A stretch of 64,000 nt of DNA from Pseudoalteromonas luteoviolacea B = ATCC 29581 (GTDB taxonomy: Bacteria; Pseudomonadota; Gammaproteobacteria; Enterobacterales; Alteromonadaceae). The notes under the pieces are model-generated. The model was not told the DNA's origin. It ran no database searches and worked only from the letters and a program-made list of their open reading frames with translations. Below, in pieces: positions 40,615 to 50,733 of this stretch; the stretch's first letter is position 1; each line of letters starts with the position of its first letter. Both the position numbers and the translations under genes were made by a program. The stretch covers positions 248,001-312,000 of the forward strand of contig CAPN01000051.1 of assembly GCA_000333235.1 (NCBI GenBank), read 5' to 3'.

Positions 40615-41319
40615 CTAAATGTTTAGCCACTGGTCGTTTACTAATCTTTGCGAAGGTTCAAATTGTATTTTATAACGCATTTTTTTGCATGCATCTATTT
40701 GGTATCCGAGATAAAGAAATGACTTTTCTAAGCGTTTTGCAACTTCTAATTGTAGTAAAATCATAACAGTACCTAAACTATACTGCTCAAAATCCGGATC
40801 ATAAAATGTATAAATAGCAGATAAAGCCGTTGGCATCGTATCGGTCACAGCAACCGCAATAAGTTTATCGTCATACCATAACTCAATAAAACTGATTGGT
40901 AACCAACGACAAAATAAAAAGCTTTCATATTGAACATGGTTAGGCGGAAACATAGAACCGTCACGATGACGTAAATTAATGTACCGTGCATACAGATCGT
41001 AATATTCGGGTCGTTCTTGGTCAGTCACTTTATAGTGAAATAGTGATTTTGCTTTTTTTAATTTGCGTCTTTGAGAGGTTGAAGGGCTAAACTCTAATGC
41101 CTTGACTCGAACCGATTGGCACGCTGAACACGCAGGGCAATGCGGACGATAAATTTGATCGCCGCTGCGACGAAACCCAAGCTCAAGGAGGTACTCGAAT
41201 CGCTTTGCCGTAAAATAATTATGATCCAGAATAACGAGTAGTTGCTCTTGCTTATTATCAAGATAACTACAAGGGAACTGTTGACTTAGTCCAATTTTGG
41301 CAGGAAAGTGATCGGTCAT
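40615..41319 (-). CDS. bpt: Aspartate/glutamate leucyltransferase
   Basis: A 234-residue arginyltransferase-like enzyme (Ate/Bpt). It transfers Leu to N-terminal Asp or Glu, creating ClpS-recognised N-degrons. CSYLDNKQEQLL opens the fold; PHCPACSACQSVRV carries the Cys cluster; INLRHRDGSMFPP, TFYDPDF and LGYQIDACKKMRYK are family signatures. The start at 41319 overlaps the aat stop (TAATG); an in-frame upstream start inside aat is rejected. Confidence 0.95.
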   Translation of the reverse strand: MTDHFPAKIGLSQQFPCSYLDNKQEQLLVILDHNYFTAKRFEYLLELGFRRSGDQIYRPHCPACSACQSVRVKALEFSPSTSQRRKLKKAKSLFHYKVTDQERPEYYDLYARYINLRHRDGSMFPPNHVQYESFLFCRWLPISFIELWYDDKLIAVAVTDTMPTALSAIYTFYDPDFEQYSLGTVMILLQLEVAKRLEKSFLYLGYQIDACKKMRYKIQFEPSQRLVNDQWLNI

Positions 41320-42032
41320 TAAATCTCTCCAAGCGATTGGGGCTGCCACATCCTGTCAGGTATCGTATAGCATCGTGCTGCTTTAAGTTTAGCTAAAAAA
41401 TTTGATCGTGAAATAGATTTTGCACCCATTGACGCTAAATAAGGGTTGAGCAATTGACAATCTATAAAATGAGCGTCATGGCGTTTAAGCCAAGAGACTA
41501 GCGCCCACATGGCTATTTTAGATGCTCCTGACTCGTTGAAGAACATACTTTCACCGCAAAATACGCCATGTTGCATAATCCCATACAGTCCGCCAATTAA
41601 TCGGTCTTGTTGCCAAACCTCAATACTGTGAGCAAAGCCGGCACGGTGAGCCTCATTGTATGCGGTCATCATGGACGAATTTATCCAAGTCCCTTCCTTG
41701 TCTAGCCGTTGTGCTCTGCAAGCCCCAATGACGTCATGAAACGCATGGTTTATCGTTATACGAGCTTTAAGCTGTCGATATTGTTTTTTGGTACTTTTTG
41801 AGACATGAAATTCGTCTAATTCAATTATGCCGCGAACACTTGGAGACCACCAAATGATTGGCTCTTGTTCGTTGAACCACGGAAAAATGCCACGATCGTA
41901 TGCTACTTTTAACCATTCAAGATTAAGCTTTCCTCCGACTGCCAGTAATCCATCGGGTTCACATAATGCGGTGTCGACTTCTGGAAACCAGAGTTTTTCA
42001 GTGGAAAGAACACACAGTTGGTTAATCATCAT
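41319..42032 (-). CDS. aat: Leucyl/phenylalanyl-tRNA-protein transferase
   Basis: A 237-residue GNAT-related enzyme that adds Leu or Phe to proteins with N-terminal Arg or Lys. FPEVDTAL, EPDGLLAVGGKLNLEWL, YDRGIFPWFN, IWWSPSVRG, GGLYGIMQHGVFCGESMF and FIDCQLLNPYLASMGAKSISR span the catalytic groove. It is translationally coupled to bpt, so both N-degron-generating enzymes are made together near their reader ClpS. Confidence 0.97.
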   Translation of the reverse strand: MMINQLCVLSTEKLWFPEVDTALCEPDGLLAVGGKLNLEWLKVAYDRGIFPWFNEQEPIIWWSPSVRGIIELDEFHVSKSTKKQYRQLKARITINHAFHDVIGACRAQRLDKEGTWINSSMMTAYNEAHRAGFAHSIEVWQQDRLIGGLYGIMQHGVFCGESMFFNESGASKIAMWALVSWLKRHDAHFIDCQLLNPYLASMGAKSISRSNFLAKLKAARCYTIPDRMWQPQSLGEI

Positions 42033-42052
42033 AATCTCGAGTGATTGAATAA

Positions 42053-42074
42053 AAAAGGCGCCATAGCGCCTTTT
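42053..42074 (-). terminator. Terminator of trxB
   Basis: GGCGC and GCGCC arms with A/T flanks lie just past trxB on the minus strand, ending in a T-run. aat starts 21 bases later. Confidence 0.75.
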
Positions 42075-42099
42075 AAATAATTATGGAGTAATTTAAGGC

Positions 42100-43140
<1,041 letters not shown>

Positions 43141-43310
43141 TTAGTTTTTGCCTAAATTACCAAGTTGTCAAAAAATCTGTACTTGAACAAATTTTAAGCC
43201 AATAGTATTGATTATTGTCGTTTAATCATGACCTGATTGATATTTTTTGCTATGTTCTAGCCAGATTATATAGACGCGTTCGTGAAAACGGTCATTTTTA
43301 ATAGGTTACT

Positions 43311-44636
43311 ATGGTTTTTTGGCAAGAGAAGCCCGCTTTCGGGTTAGACGCTCAAGATGTACAGATCCTGACAAGCGCGCGAGAATATCGTGCGCATTTG
43401 CTGCGTTTAATACAATCAGCAAAACGTCGTATAGTGATGACTGCATTATATCTTCAGGACGATGAAGCTGGGCGCGAAATCCTTGAGGCGTTGCATAAAG
43501 CGTCAATTGCTAATCCGGCACTCGACATTGCGGTACTGGTTGACTTTCATCGTGCTCAGCGAGGGTTAATCGGTCAAGAAGCGTGTGAAGGTAACGCAAA
43601 ATTATATTGTGATGAGTTAGCGAAACATCAATCTAACGTGCGCATTTATGGTGTGCCTGTGAAAGCAAAAGAGTTGTTTGGTGTTTTACACGTAAAGGGG
43701 TTTGTTATTGATGACACCTTATTATACAGTGGCGCGAGCTTGAACAACGTTTACCTGCAATTTCAAGAACGTTACCGACTAGATCGCTATTTTTTGATAC
43801 AGCAAGCACAATTGTGTGATTCTATCTGTCGTTTTACACAGGACTACCTATTGAGTTCTGATGCCGTGCCACGTTTAGATATTCGTCCATTGCAAAGCTT
43901 TGCCGACATCAAGCTTGCTCAGCGACAGCTAATGAAAGCGCTAAAAGGTGCTCAATATGAAACTGGACCTAAACCAACGTCACGCTCGCTCAGTGTTCGT
44001 CCTTTCCTTGGGTTTGGACGTCGAGCCAACAAACTAAATCGACTGATTAAGTATCTGTTCGATACCACAGAAAGAGAGTTGGTGCTCTATACACCCTATT
44101 TTAATTTTCCTGCTCCTTTGGTTCGCTCATTGCGTCGTCTGCTTAAACAAGGAAAGCGAGTCACGATTGTGGTTGGCGATAAAACAGCGAATGACTTTTA
44201 TATTCCACCAACAGAACGATTTAGCAAAATTGGCGCGTTGCCTTATTTATACGAAACCATTTTGCATAAATTTTTAAAAGGTCAACAAAAATTCATAAAA
44301 CAAGGCCTACTAAATGTATATTTGTGGAAAGATGGGACAAACTCCTTCCACCTCAAGGGGGTGTCTCAGGATGAACGATTACATTTGATGAGTGGTCATA
44401 ATTTGAATCCACGAGCGTGGGGACTTGATATTGAAAATGGAATTTTGATTGAAGATCGTAAAGGGGAACTTGTGGATGCTATCCGCGATGAAAAAGAAGC
44501 CATTATGGCTAATTGCAGACGATTAAAAGGCCCAGAATGTCTTGAGACAATGAACGACTATCCGCTTGCGGTGAAAAAGCTGCTTGGACAAGCAAAACGG
44601 GTCAAAGTAGATTTTATTATTAAGCGTTTTATTTAA
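43311..44636 (+). CDS. pssA: CDP-diacylglycerol-serine O-phosphatidyltransferase
   Basis: A 441-residue phospholipase D superfamily enzyme making phosphatidylserine, the precursor of phosphatidylethanolamine. Two HKD-type motifs are present, HVKGFVIDDTLLYSGASLNN and HLKGVSQDERLHLMSGHNLN, the latter with the Asp site altered as usual for PssA. YETILHKFLKGQQKF is a membrane-contact segment. There is no transmembrane helix, in keeping with the peripheral proteobacterial class. Confidence 0.94.
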   Translation: MVFWQEKPAFGLDAQDVQILTSAREYRAHLLRLIQSAKRRIVMTALYLQDDEAGREILEALHKASIANPALDIAVLVDFHRAQRGLIGQEACEGNAKLYCDELAKHQSNVRIYGVPVKAKELFGVLHVKGFVIDDTLLYSGASLNNVYLQFQERYRLDRYFLIQQAQLCDSICRFTQDYLLSSDAVPRLDIRPLQSFADIKLAQRQLMKALKGAQYETGPKPTSRSLSVRPFLGFGRRANKLNRLIKYLFDTTERELVLYTPYFNFPAPLVRSLRRLLKQGKRVTIVVGDKTANDFYIPPTERFSKIGALPYLYETILHKFLKGQQKFIKQGLLNVYLWKDGTNSFHLKGVSQDERLHLMSGHNLNPRAWGLDIENGILIEDRKGELVDAIRDEKEAIMANCRRLKGPECLETMNDYPLAVKKLLGQAKRVKVDFIIKRFI

Positions 44637-44686
44637 GTTGACCGGAAGGTCACATTGCTTAGTCTGTGCTATCGACGACTTAAAGT

Positions 44687-44712
44687 AAAAAGGCTCGTTA
44701 CGAGCCTTTTTT
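44687..44712. terminator. Shared terminator of convergent pssA and asnB
   Basis: AAAAGGCTCG and CGAGCCTTTT with a 4-base loop and flanking A and T runs on both sides. Confidence 0.88.
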
Positions 44713-44719
44713 GATGAAA

Positions 44720-46393
44720 TTAAGCCTGTTTCTGATAGGCTGAGTTATGAACACCTGCCGCACGACCCGAGGGATCCGCGTTGTTTGCAAAGCTGGCATC
44801 CCAAGCAAGTGCTTCTGGTGTTGAGCATGCAACAGATTTGCCATGAGGTACACATTTTGCCGCCGCTTCACTTGGAAAGTGCGACTCAAAAATGGTGCGA
44901 TAGTAGTACGCTTCTTTACTGTCTGGTGTATTCACCGGGAAGCGGAATGCAGCATTTTGAAGGTCCTGATCAGAGACTTGCGTGTTGACAAACTCTTTAA
45001 GTGAATCAATCCAACTATAACCTACGCCATCTGAAAATTGTTCTTTTTGACGCCATAACACTTCGTCTGGTAAATAGCCGTCAAATGCGCTTCTTACTAT
45101 GTGTTTTTCAATCCTGCCGTCTTTACACATTTTTTGTTCAGGATTGACACGCATTGCCACATCAACAAAGTCTTTATCTAAAAATGGTACTCGAGCTTCG
45201 ACACCCCATGCTGCCATTGATTTATTTGCACGTAAGCAATCAAACATGTGTAGCTTATTTATTTTACGATTTAACTCTTCGTGAAATTCTTTTGCATTCG
45301 GCGCTTTGTGGAAATATAAATAGCCTCCAAATAGTTCATCAGCACCCTCGCCAGAAAGCACCATTTTAATGCCCATGGCTTTGATATAGCGCGCCATAAG
45401 GTACATTGGTGTAGAAGCACGAATTGTAGTCACATCGTACGTCTCAAGGTGATAAATCACTTCTTTTAGTGCATCGATCCCTTGTTGAACGGTAAAATGA
45501 ATAGGGTGATGAATCGTCCCAATGGCATCGGCAACTTTCTGCGCTGCTGCCAAATCCGGTGAACCTTCGAGTCCGATTGAAAACGAATGCAGTTTTGGCC
45601 ACCAGGCATCAGAGGCGTCATCGTCTTCAACGCGCTTTGCAGCAAATTTCTGTGTAATTGCCGATATAACGGATGAATCGAGGCCGCCAGAAAGTAATAC
45701 CCCATATGGTACATCACACATAAGTTGGCGTTTGACAGCGGCCTCAAGTGCGTCGCGGACGCCCTCAGAAGAGGCATCATTGTTTTTGACAGCATCAAAC
45801 GAAGACCAATCACGGTGATAATACTTTCGAGGCGTCCCTTCTTTAGAATACAGATAGTGTCCTGGAGGAAATTCTTCAATTTGCGTACAAATTGGGGTAA
45901 GAGCCTTCATTTCGGATGCAACATAGAAGTTTCCATGTTGATCGCGCCCAGTGTACAAAGGCACAATACCAATGTGATCTCGACCAATTAAATAGGCATC
46001 GTTTTCTTCATCATACAAACAAAATGCGAATATGCCATTAAGGTCATCTAAGAATTCTGGGCCTTTTTGTTTATATAGTGCCAAAATGACTTCGCAATCA
46101 GACTCTGTTTGAAATTGAAAATCGATCGTTAATTCTTTGGCTAATTGTTTGTGATTGTAAATTTCGCCATTAACCGCAAGAATGTGTGTTTTTTCAGGGT
46201 TGTAAAGTGGCTGAGCACCGCTTGAAACCCCGACAATAGCAAGGCGTTCATGGACTAAAATCGCTTTATCTGATGAATATACGCCAGACCAATCCGGACC
46301 TCGATGGCGTAATCGTTTTGACATTTCTATTGCTTGAGAGCGGAGTTCTGTAGGGCAACTTCGTAGCTCTAACACTCCAAATATTGAACACAT
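44720..46393 (-). CDS. asnB: Asparagine synthetase B (glutamine-hydrolysing)
   Basis: A 557-residue enzyme that makes asparagine from aspartate, glutamine and ATP. The N-terminal MCSIFGV exposes Cys2 for the Ntn-type glutaminase, followed by RLRHRGPDWSG and NGEIYNHKQL. The synthetase domain contains VLLSGGLDSSVISA (ATP pyrophosphate loop) and LSGEGADELFGGYLYFHKAP. Length matches E. coli AsnB. It is monocistronic. Confidence 0.97.
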   Translation of the reverse strand: MCSIFGVLELRSCPTELRSQAIEMSKRLRHRGPDWSGVYSSDKAILVHERLAIVGVSSGAQPLYNPEKTHILAVNGEIYNHKQLAKELTIDFQFQTESDCEVILALYKQKGPEFLDDLNGIFAFCLYDEENDAYLIGRDHIGIVPLYTGRDQHGNFYVASEMKALTPICTQIEEFPPGHYLYSKEGTPRKYYHRDWSSFDAVKNNDASSEGVRDALEAAVKRQLMCDVPYGVLLSGGLDSSVISAITQKFAAKRVEDDDASDAWWPKLHSFSIGLEGSPDLAAAQKVADAIGTIHHPIHFTVQQGIDALKEVIYHLETYDVTTIRASTPMYLMARYIKAMGIKMVLSGEGADELFGGYLYFHKAPNAKEFHEELNRKINKLHMFDCLRANKSMAAWGVEARVPFLDKDFVDVAMRVNPEQKMCKDGRIEKHIVRSAFDGYLPDEVLWRQKEQFSDGVGYSWIDSLKEFVNTQVSDQDLQNAAFRFPVNTPDSKEAYYYRTIFESHFPSEAAAKCVPHGKSVACSTPEALAWDASFANNADPSGRAAGVHNSAYQKQA

Positions 46394-46622
46394 AAATACC
46401 TCATTCCTGTGTTATATGACAAAGTTGATGTAATGACTTTATTTGTAAAGTTCATCATCAAATGGGGGCTATAAAAGCAACGATAAGAGCCGTTTATTCT
46501 ATTTTCGCTCGCAATTTGTTGGTTGCGCGAAGGATGCTCTTGTCGTGAACCTCATAAACCGTTCAATAGATTTATCAGAAATAAATCGCTAAGTCACACA
46601 GAAATCGCACTTTTAACCGAAT

Positions 46623-46649
46623 AAAAACGCACCAAAAGGGTGCGTTTTT
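46623..46649 (-). terminator. Terminator of the pxpB-pcp operon
   Basis: AAAAACGCACC and GGTGCGTTTTT lie 14 bases past pcp. The T-run on the minus strand follows the stem. Confidence 0.85.
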
Positions 46650-46663
46650 GCACTGTATTGGGT

Positions 46664-47335
46664 TTAGTGAGTAGTCCCAGCCACAACTTTGATGTCATCT
46701 TTGTGTGCCAAGGCTTCATTAAGTAACAGAGTGAGGGCTTTTTTAACCATTTCGTTAGCCATGCTGGCTGCACCAGGGTGGTGCGCTGCTTGAGACGGTA
46801 AATAAGGTATATGTACAAAACCGGCCTGACAATCAAGATGTTGAGTTTCAATATGGTGCAGCAAACCATACATCACGTGATTGCAAACATAGGTGCCTGC
46901 CGTGTTGGAGATCTCTGCAGGAATACCGCTATTTTTCAGCATATTGAATAAACGTTTAATCGGAAGTTTTGCAAAGTAAGCCGCAGGACCAGTCTCAATC
47001 ACTTTGGTGTCGATAGGTTGGTTACCGATGTTATCTGGGATTCTCGCATCGTTTACGTTAAGGGCAACGCGTTCAATACTTATGCCGACACGCCCACCAG
47101 CTTGCCCAACACACAGCACCACAGATGGGTGATATTTATCAATTGCTTTATAGAGTTCACTTAGGGCATTGTCGAACTCGCAGGGTAATTCTTTCGTATG
47201 AATGATATGACTGTCTAAACTCCCCACAGCTAGGCCTTCAAGTTGATTGACGGCCTCCCAGGAAGGGTTAATTGTCTCGCCACCGAAAGGTGCGAAGCCT
47301 GTGAGTAATACACACGGTTTTATTTGTTTTGTCAT
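46664..47335 (-). CDS. pcp: Pyroglutamyl-peptidase I (pyrrolidone carboxyl peptidase)
   Basis: A 223-residue C15 cysteine peptidase that removes N-terminal pyroglutamate from peptides. GFAPFGGETINPSW is the N-terminal signature. SIERVALN holds the catalytic Glu, GTYVCNHVMYGLLHH the nucleophilic Cys, and GFVHIPYLP the His. It starts at the base after the DUF979 stop, so it is the last gene of an operon for 5-oxoproline, the product it releases. Confidence 0.95.
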   Translation of the reverse strand: MTKQIKPCVLLTGFAPFGGETINPSWEAVNQLEGLAVGSLDSHIIHTKELPCEFDNALSELYKAIDKYHPSVVLCVGQAGGRVGISIERVALNVNDARIPDNIGNQPIDTKVIETGPAAYFAKLPIKRLFNMLKNSGIPAEISNTAGTYVCNHVMYGLLHHIETQHLDCQAGFVHIPYLPSQAAHHPGAASMANEMVKKALTLLLNEALAHKDDIKVVAGTTH

Positions 47336-48343
47336 TTAAAAAATCACCGAATACATTAATACAATATTGAAACTCAAAAGGATTAAAGCCGTTGGAATTT
47401 GCACTTTAATGACTTGGTATTTGTCTTTAAGATCTAACAACGCCGCAGGGACGATGTTGAAATTCGCTGCCATAGGGGTCATTAATGTCCCACAATAGCC
47501 GCTGTACATACCTATTGCAACGAGTGCTGCAGGGTTTGCTCCATGCATTTGGATCAGAAATGGCATGGCAATGCCGGCGGTCATGACAGGAAATGCAGCA
47601 AAAGCATTGCCCATTATCATGGTAAATAAAGCCATACCGATACAGTAAATCGCGACGAGCGCAAAGCGATTGTCGGGGGTAACGAACAAGGTGACAATAG
47701 ATTGAATTGAATCGCCAGTTTGCGCCACAATAAACACGCCTCCTAGCATGGCAAGCATTTGTGGCAAAATAGCAGCCCACCCAATTGAATCCACTAATCG
47801 TCGAGATTCGCTCATTGCAAGCAGCGGCGTGCCGCCAGTGATTTTCCAACCTACAACCAGTGCAATCGCACAGGCTAAAGTTAATGCACCTAATGTAATG
47901 TGTTGTTGATCAAAAAGGTAAATAGACCCGAGGTGTATATCATTTAACAAAATCGTACAAAACACAGTGACAATAGGGATCAATACCGCGGGTACAAAAA
48001 GTTTATTACCATACTTGTTGGCATAGCTCTCTTTTTCTTGCTGACTTGTAGTTTGATAGCTTCCCATTGATACTAAGCCAAAGCCTGCAAGGATCGCTAT
48101 TCCGATCACAAATAAGCCCACCCAAGTGTGTGTAACTTGTGCTCCAAACATCGCAATCGACGCATCTCCGAAAAGAAAGATGCTACCGAATAACCCCCAA
48201 AAAAGGGCCGTGGTGATCTTTTTTGGGTGGTTTGGGTCGCTTATTGTTTTATAAACTAAAAACGCGACGAGTACACCGATGATCAAAAAAATCGTTTTGA
48301 TCTCTAAAAGTGCTGTAGGCTCGATGTTTGGTGCGTGAGTCAT
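47336..48343 (-). CDS. DUF979 membrane protein, predicted 5-oxoproline transporter component
   Basis: A 335-residue protein with about nine transmembrane helices. GAQVTHTWVGLFVIGIAILAG, IMGNAFAAFPVMTAGIAMPF and MTPMAANFNIVPAALLDLKD match DUF979. DUF969-DUF979 pairs occur next to pcp and pxp genes in many bacteria; a joint transporter for 5-oxoproline or pyroglutamyl peptides is an inference from that linkage. It overlaps the DUF969 gene by 4 bases. Confidence 0.85.
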   Translation of the reverse strand: MTHAPNIEPTALLEIKTIFLIIGVLVAFLVYKTISDPNHPKKITTALFWGLFGSIFLFGDASIAMFGAQVTHTWVGLFVIGIAILAGFGLVSMGSYQTTSQQEKESYANKYGNKLFVPAVLIPIVTVFCTILLNDIHLGSIYLFDQQHITLGALTLACAIALVVGWKITGGTPLLAMSESRRLVDSIGWAAILPQMLAMLGGVFIVAQTGDSIQSIVTLFVTPDNRFALVAIYCIGMALFTMIMGNAFAAFPVMTAGIAMPFLIQMHGANPAALVAIGMYSGYCGTLMTPMAANFNIVPAALLDLKDKYQVIKVQIPTALILLSFNIVLMYSVIF

Positions 48344-49062
48344 GATGCAACCTCTTGTGAAACCTGATTAAGGTGATGAGTTTCGATATCGTGTGTGATT
48401 TCGGCTTCTAATCGGGCTAGCCGAAAACAATGCACGATAAGCGCGGCAATCGCGGTCGGAATTGCCCATAGCCCGATATGCAGTGGCTCAATCCCAGCAA
48501 TCCCGTTTTCCTTCAAAAAGGCGTCCATCAATAATACTGCACCGAAGGCAATAAAAATGTCTTCACCAAAGAACAACGCAATATTTTCACAGGCTGCCGC
48601 GTGAGCACTTATTTTATCTTTAAGCCACCTTGGAAGCTCGCCGTGTTCATTAGTAGCAGCACCTAAGGCCATTGGAGCTAAAAGAGGTCTAACGGTTTGC
48701 GCTTGGCCTGCTAGGCTCAACAGTCCCAGTGCGGCAGAGCATTCACGTACAACAAAATACATAATTAAAATGCGTGTTGTGGTCGCTGACTTAATTGACG
48801 CAATCCACTGTTTGGCGCGCTCTTGTAATCCATAGCGTTCTAATAACGCAATGATGGGCAGGATAAGAAGAAAGCTCGCGAGTTGACGTGAATTCATAAA
48901 CTTCTCCCCGAACGTGGTGAGCAAGGTGTGCCAATCTAACTCGACGGCAAACCCAGTTGCGATACCTGCAACGGTTACCACAAGTAACGGGTTAAACCGC
49001 AGTGCAAAGCCGATCACGATGATGATAACCCCAATAAGGGGTAAAAGATTAAGTGTAGTCAT
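48340..49062 (-). CDS. DUF969 membrane protein, predicted partner of DUF979
   Basis: A 240-residue protein with five or six helices. LLPLIGVIIIVIGFALRFNP, FMNSRQLASFLLILPIIALLERYGLQERAK and GQAQTVRPLLAPMA match DUF969. DUF969 and DUF979 together resemble two halves of an ion-transporter-like carrier. Its start lies 14 bases inside the end of pxpC, showing tight translational coupling. Confidence 0.85.
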   Translation of the reverse strand: MTTLNLLPLIGVIIIVIGFALRFNPLLVVTVAGIATGFAVELDWHTLLTTFGEKFMNSRQLASFLLILPIIALLERYGLQERAKQWIASIKSATTTRILIMYFVVRECSAALGLLSLAGQAQTVRPLLAPMALGAATNEHGELPRWLKDKISAHAAACENIALFFGEDIFIAFGAVLLMDAFLKENGIAGIEPLHIGLWAIPTAIAALIVHCFRLARLEAEITHDIETHHLNQVSQEVAS

Positions 49063-50026
49063 TGTTATTGTTAACCTTGGGTTGACTTCCCTGAGTTTGG
49101 TTTTCTAGCGACCATTTTACTTTTTGTAAATACAAGTCATGTCGTTGCGTTGCCTCAAGGCTGACATCGATTGAGCTCCGTTTCAAGCATATCGTTTGAT
49201 TTGGTAACATTTGCGCGAAGTGGCGTAAATCGGATTCAAAAATTTGGCCTATGATGGGGTAACCACCAGTCGTTTGACAGTCGTTTAATAACACGATGGG
49301 GTTACCATCGGGTGGCAGTTGAATAATGCCTGGGTGAACTGCTTGCGAGGGCAATCGAATGGTATGAGAAAACTCAGCTTGTTTATCGCTTTGTAATCTT
49401 ATGCCCATGCGATTACACAAAGCAGAAACCATCCAGTGTTGACTAAAGAAGCGGTCTATTTGCTGTTTTGAAAATAATCCAGCATGCGGGCCTTCGATAA
49501 CTCGAATTTCATTAAGGTAACTCGGGTGCCGAATACCTTTATTTATCTTGGTAGATGAGGATGAACAGCCAAATTGTAATACGTCACCTCGTGTTAAGGC
49601 TCTACCGTGAAAGCCTCCAAATTCTGCTTGAAGGTCTGTCGAGCATGAATTAAATACTGTAGGGACATTGATTCCGCCTTCGACACACAAATAGCTACGC
49701 AGCGCTGTAGGTGCACCCTTAAAAATCAAAATGTCCCCATTTGTTGCAGATTGTGGCCAACCAGCATGAACAGGGATGTTATTAAGTGTGGCATTCAAGC
49801 TACTCCCCATTAAGACAAATTGGCAAGATGCACTAAAGCGGAACTGTGCTCCACCATGTGTTATTTCAATTGCGGCTGCGTTTTCATTATTACCGAGCAC
49901 GCTATTTCCAAGTCGCAGAGCTAGGGGATCTAGCACTCCACATTTGGCTATACCGAGTTGACGTGTGCCTAGTCGTCCTAAATCCTGTACGCTTGACAAT
50001 ATGCCCGAATTGATGACTTTAATCAT
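49049..50026 (-). CDS. pxpC: 5-oxoprolinase subunit C (biotin-dependent carboxyltransferase-like, KipA family)
   Basis: A 325-residue protein. INSGILSSVQDLGRLGTRQLGI, ALRLGNSVLGN, AIEITHGGAQF, QLPPDGNPIVLLNDCQTTGGYPIIG are signatures of the PxpC/YbgK/KipA family. With PxpA and PxpB it forms an ATP-dependent enzyme opening 5-oxoproline to glutamate. The start at 50026 lies 8 bases inside pxpB. A longer upstream frame runs through pxpB and is rejected. Confidence 0.93.
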   Translation of the reverse strand: MIKVINSGILSSVQDLGRLGTRQLGIAKCGVLDPLALRLGNSVLGNNENAAAIEITHGGAQFRFSASCQFVLMGSSLNATLNNIPVHAGWPQSATNGDILIFKGAPTALRSYLCVEGGINVPTVFNSCSTDLQAEFGGFHGRALTRGDVLQFGCSSSSTKINKGIRHPSYLNEIRVIEGPHAGLFSKQQIDRFFSQHWMVSALCNRMGIRLQSDKQAEFSHTIRLPSQAVHPGIIQLPPDGNPIVLLNDCQTTGGYPIIGQIFESDLRHFAQMLPNQTICLKRSSIDVSLEATQRHDLYLQKVKWSLENQTQGSQPKVNNNNDYT

Positions 50027-50669
50027 TGACAGCCTCGAATTGCACAATGTCGCCGGGACTAAACAAACAGGGTTTAGATTTAGTGGGATCAAAAAGACAC
50101 ACGTCCGTATGCCCAATCAAGTGCCAACCTCCAGGAGATACTTTGGGATAGATGGCGCTCATGTGCTCGGCGATAGCCACTGAACCTTTTGGTACGTGAG
50201 TTAAGGGTGTCTCTTTTCTGGGAATTTGCAGTCTTCTATCGAGATCGCCCAAATAACCGAAACCAGGTAGAAAGCCCATAAATTGAACCACAAAATGTTG
50301 ACTGGCATGCAATGAAATAAGGGTGTCTTGACTTATTCGAAGTTGTTCACAAACGTGCTCGAGATCTTGACCGAACCTACTCCCATAGTGCGTCGGGATT
50401 CGATGATGACGGGCTTGTTCAGGTGAAAAATGAAGGTCTTGCCAATGCTGTTTTAGGTATTCTTGCCATTTTTTTCGTTTACTTGAACTCGATAAATAAA
50501 GCGTTATCGACGTAGCAGTTGGAACAATGTCGATAAAGTCTTCTGAGTGTTGGCAACGCTGTTTGATGGCTAAGAATACGCGAGGATCGAAGCTTGACGT
50601 ATTTCGGTCAAAACTCGGCTCAAGAGCAAAAACAACCACGGTTGGAGAGAGGCAATAATCAATCATCAT
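50019..50669 (-). CDS. pxpB: 5-oxoprolinase subunit B (KipI family)
   Basis: A 216-residue protein. HYGSRFGQDLEHVCEQL, QFMGFLPGFGYLGDLDRRLQ, RKETPLTHVPKGSVAIAEHM and YPKVSPGGWHLIGHTDVCLFDP match PxpB/YbgJ/KipI. It is the first gene of pxpB-pxpC-DUF969-DUF979-pcp. The start is one of two adjacent ATGs (50669 or 50666); upstream lies the pepA terminator. No pxpA (LamB/YcsF) gene is present in this operon or in the window. Confidence 0.92.
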   Translation of the reverse strand: MMIDYCLSPTVVVFALEPSFDRNTSSFDPRVFLAIKQRCQHSEDFIDIVPTATSITLYLSSSSKRKKWQEYLKQHWQDLHFSPEQARHHRIPTHYGSRFGQDLEHVCEQLRISQDTLISLHASQHFVVQFMGFLPGFGYLGDLDRRLQIPRKETPLTHVPKGSVAIAEHMSAIYPKVSPGGWHLIGHTDVCLFDPTKSKPCLFSPGDIVQFEAVND

Positions 50670-50697
50670 GATGGAACCGTTTTTAGTGATGATAACG

Positions 50698-50729
50698 AAA
50701 AGGCCATGCAGTTGCATGGCCTTTTTTTT
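50698..50729 (-). terminator. Terminator of the exported aminopeptidase gene
   Basis: AAAAGGCCATGCA and TGCATGGCCTTTT form a 13-bp stem with a 2-base loop, and A and T runs on both sides. It separates the aminopeptidase from pxpB. Confidence 0.88.
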
Positions 50730-50733
50730 GCGA

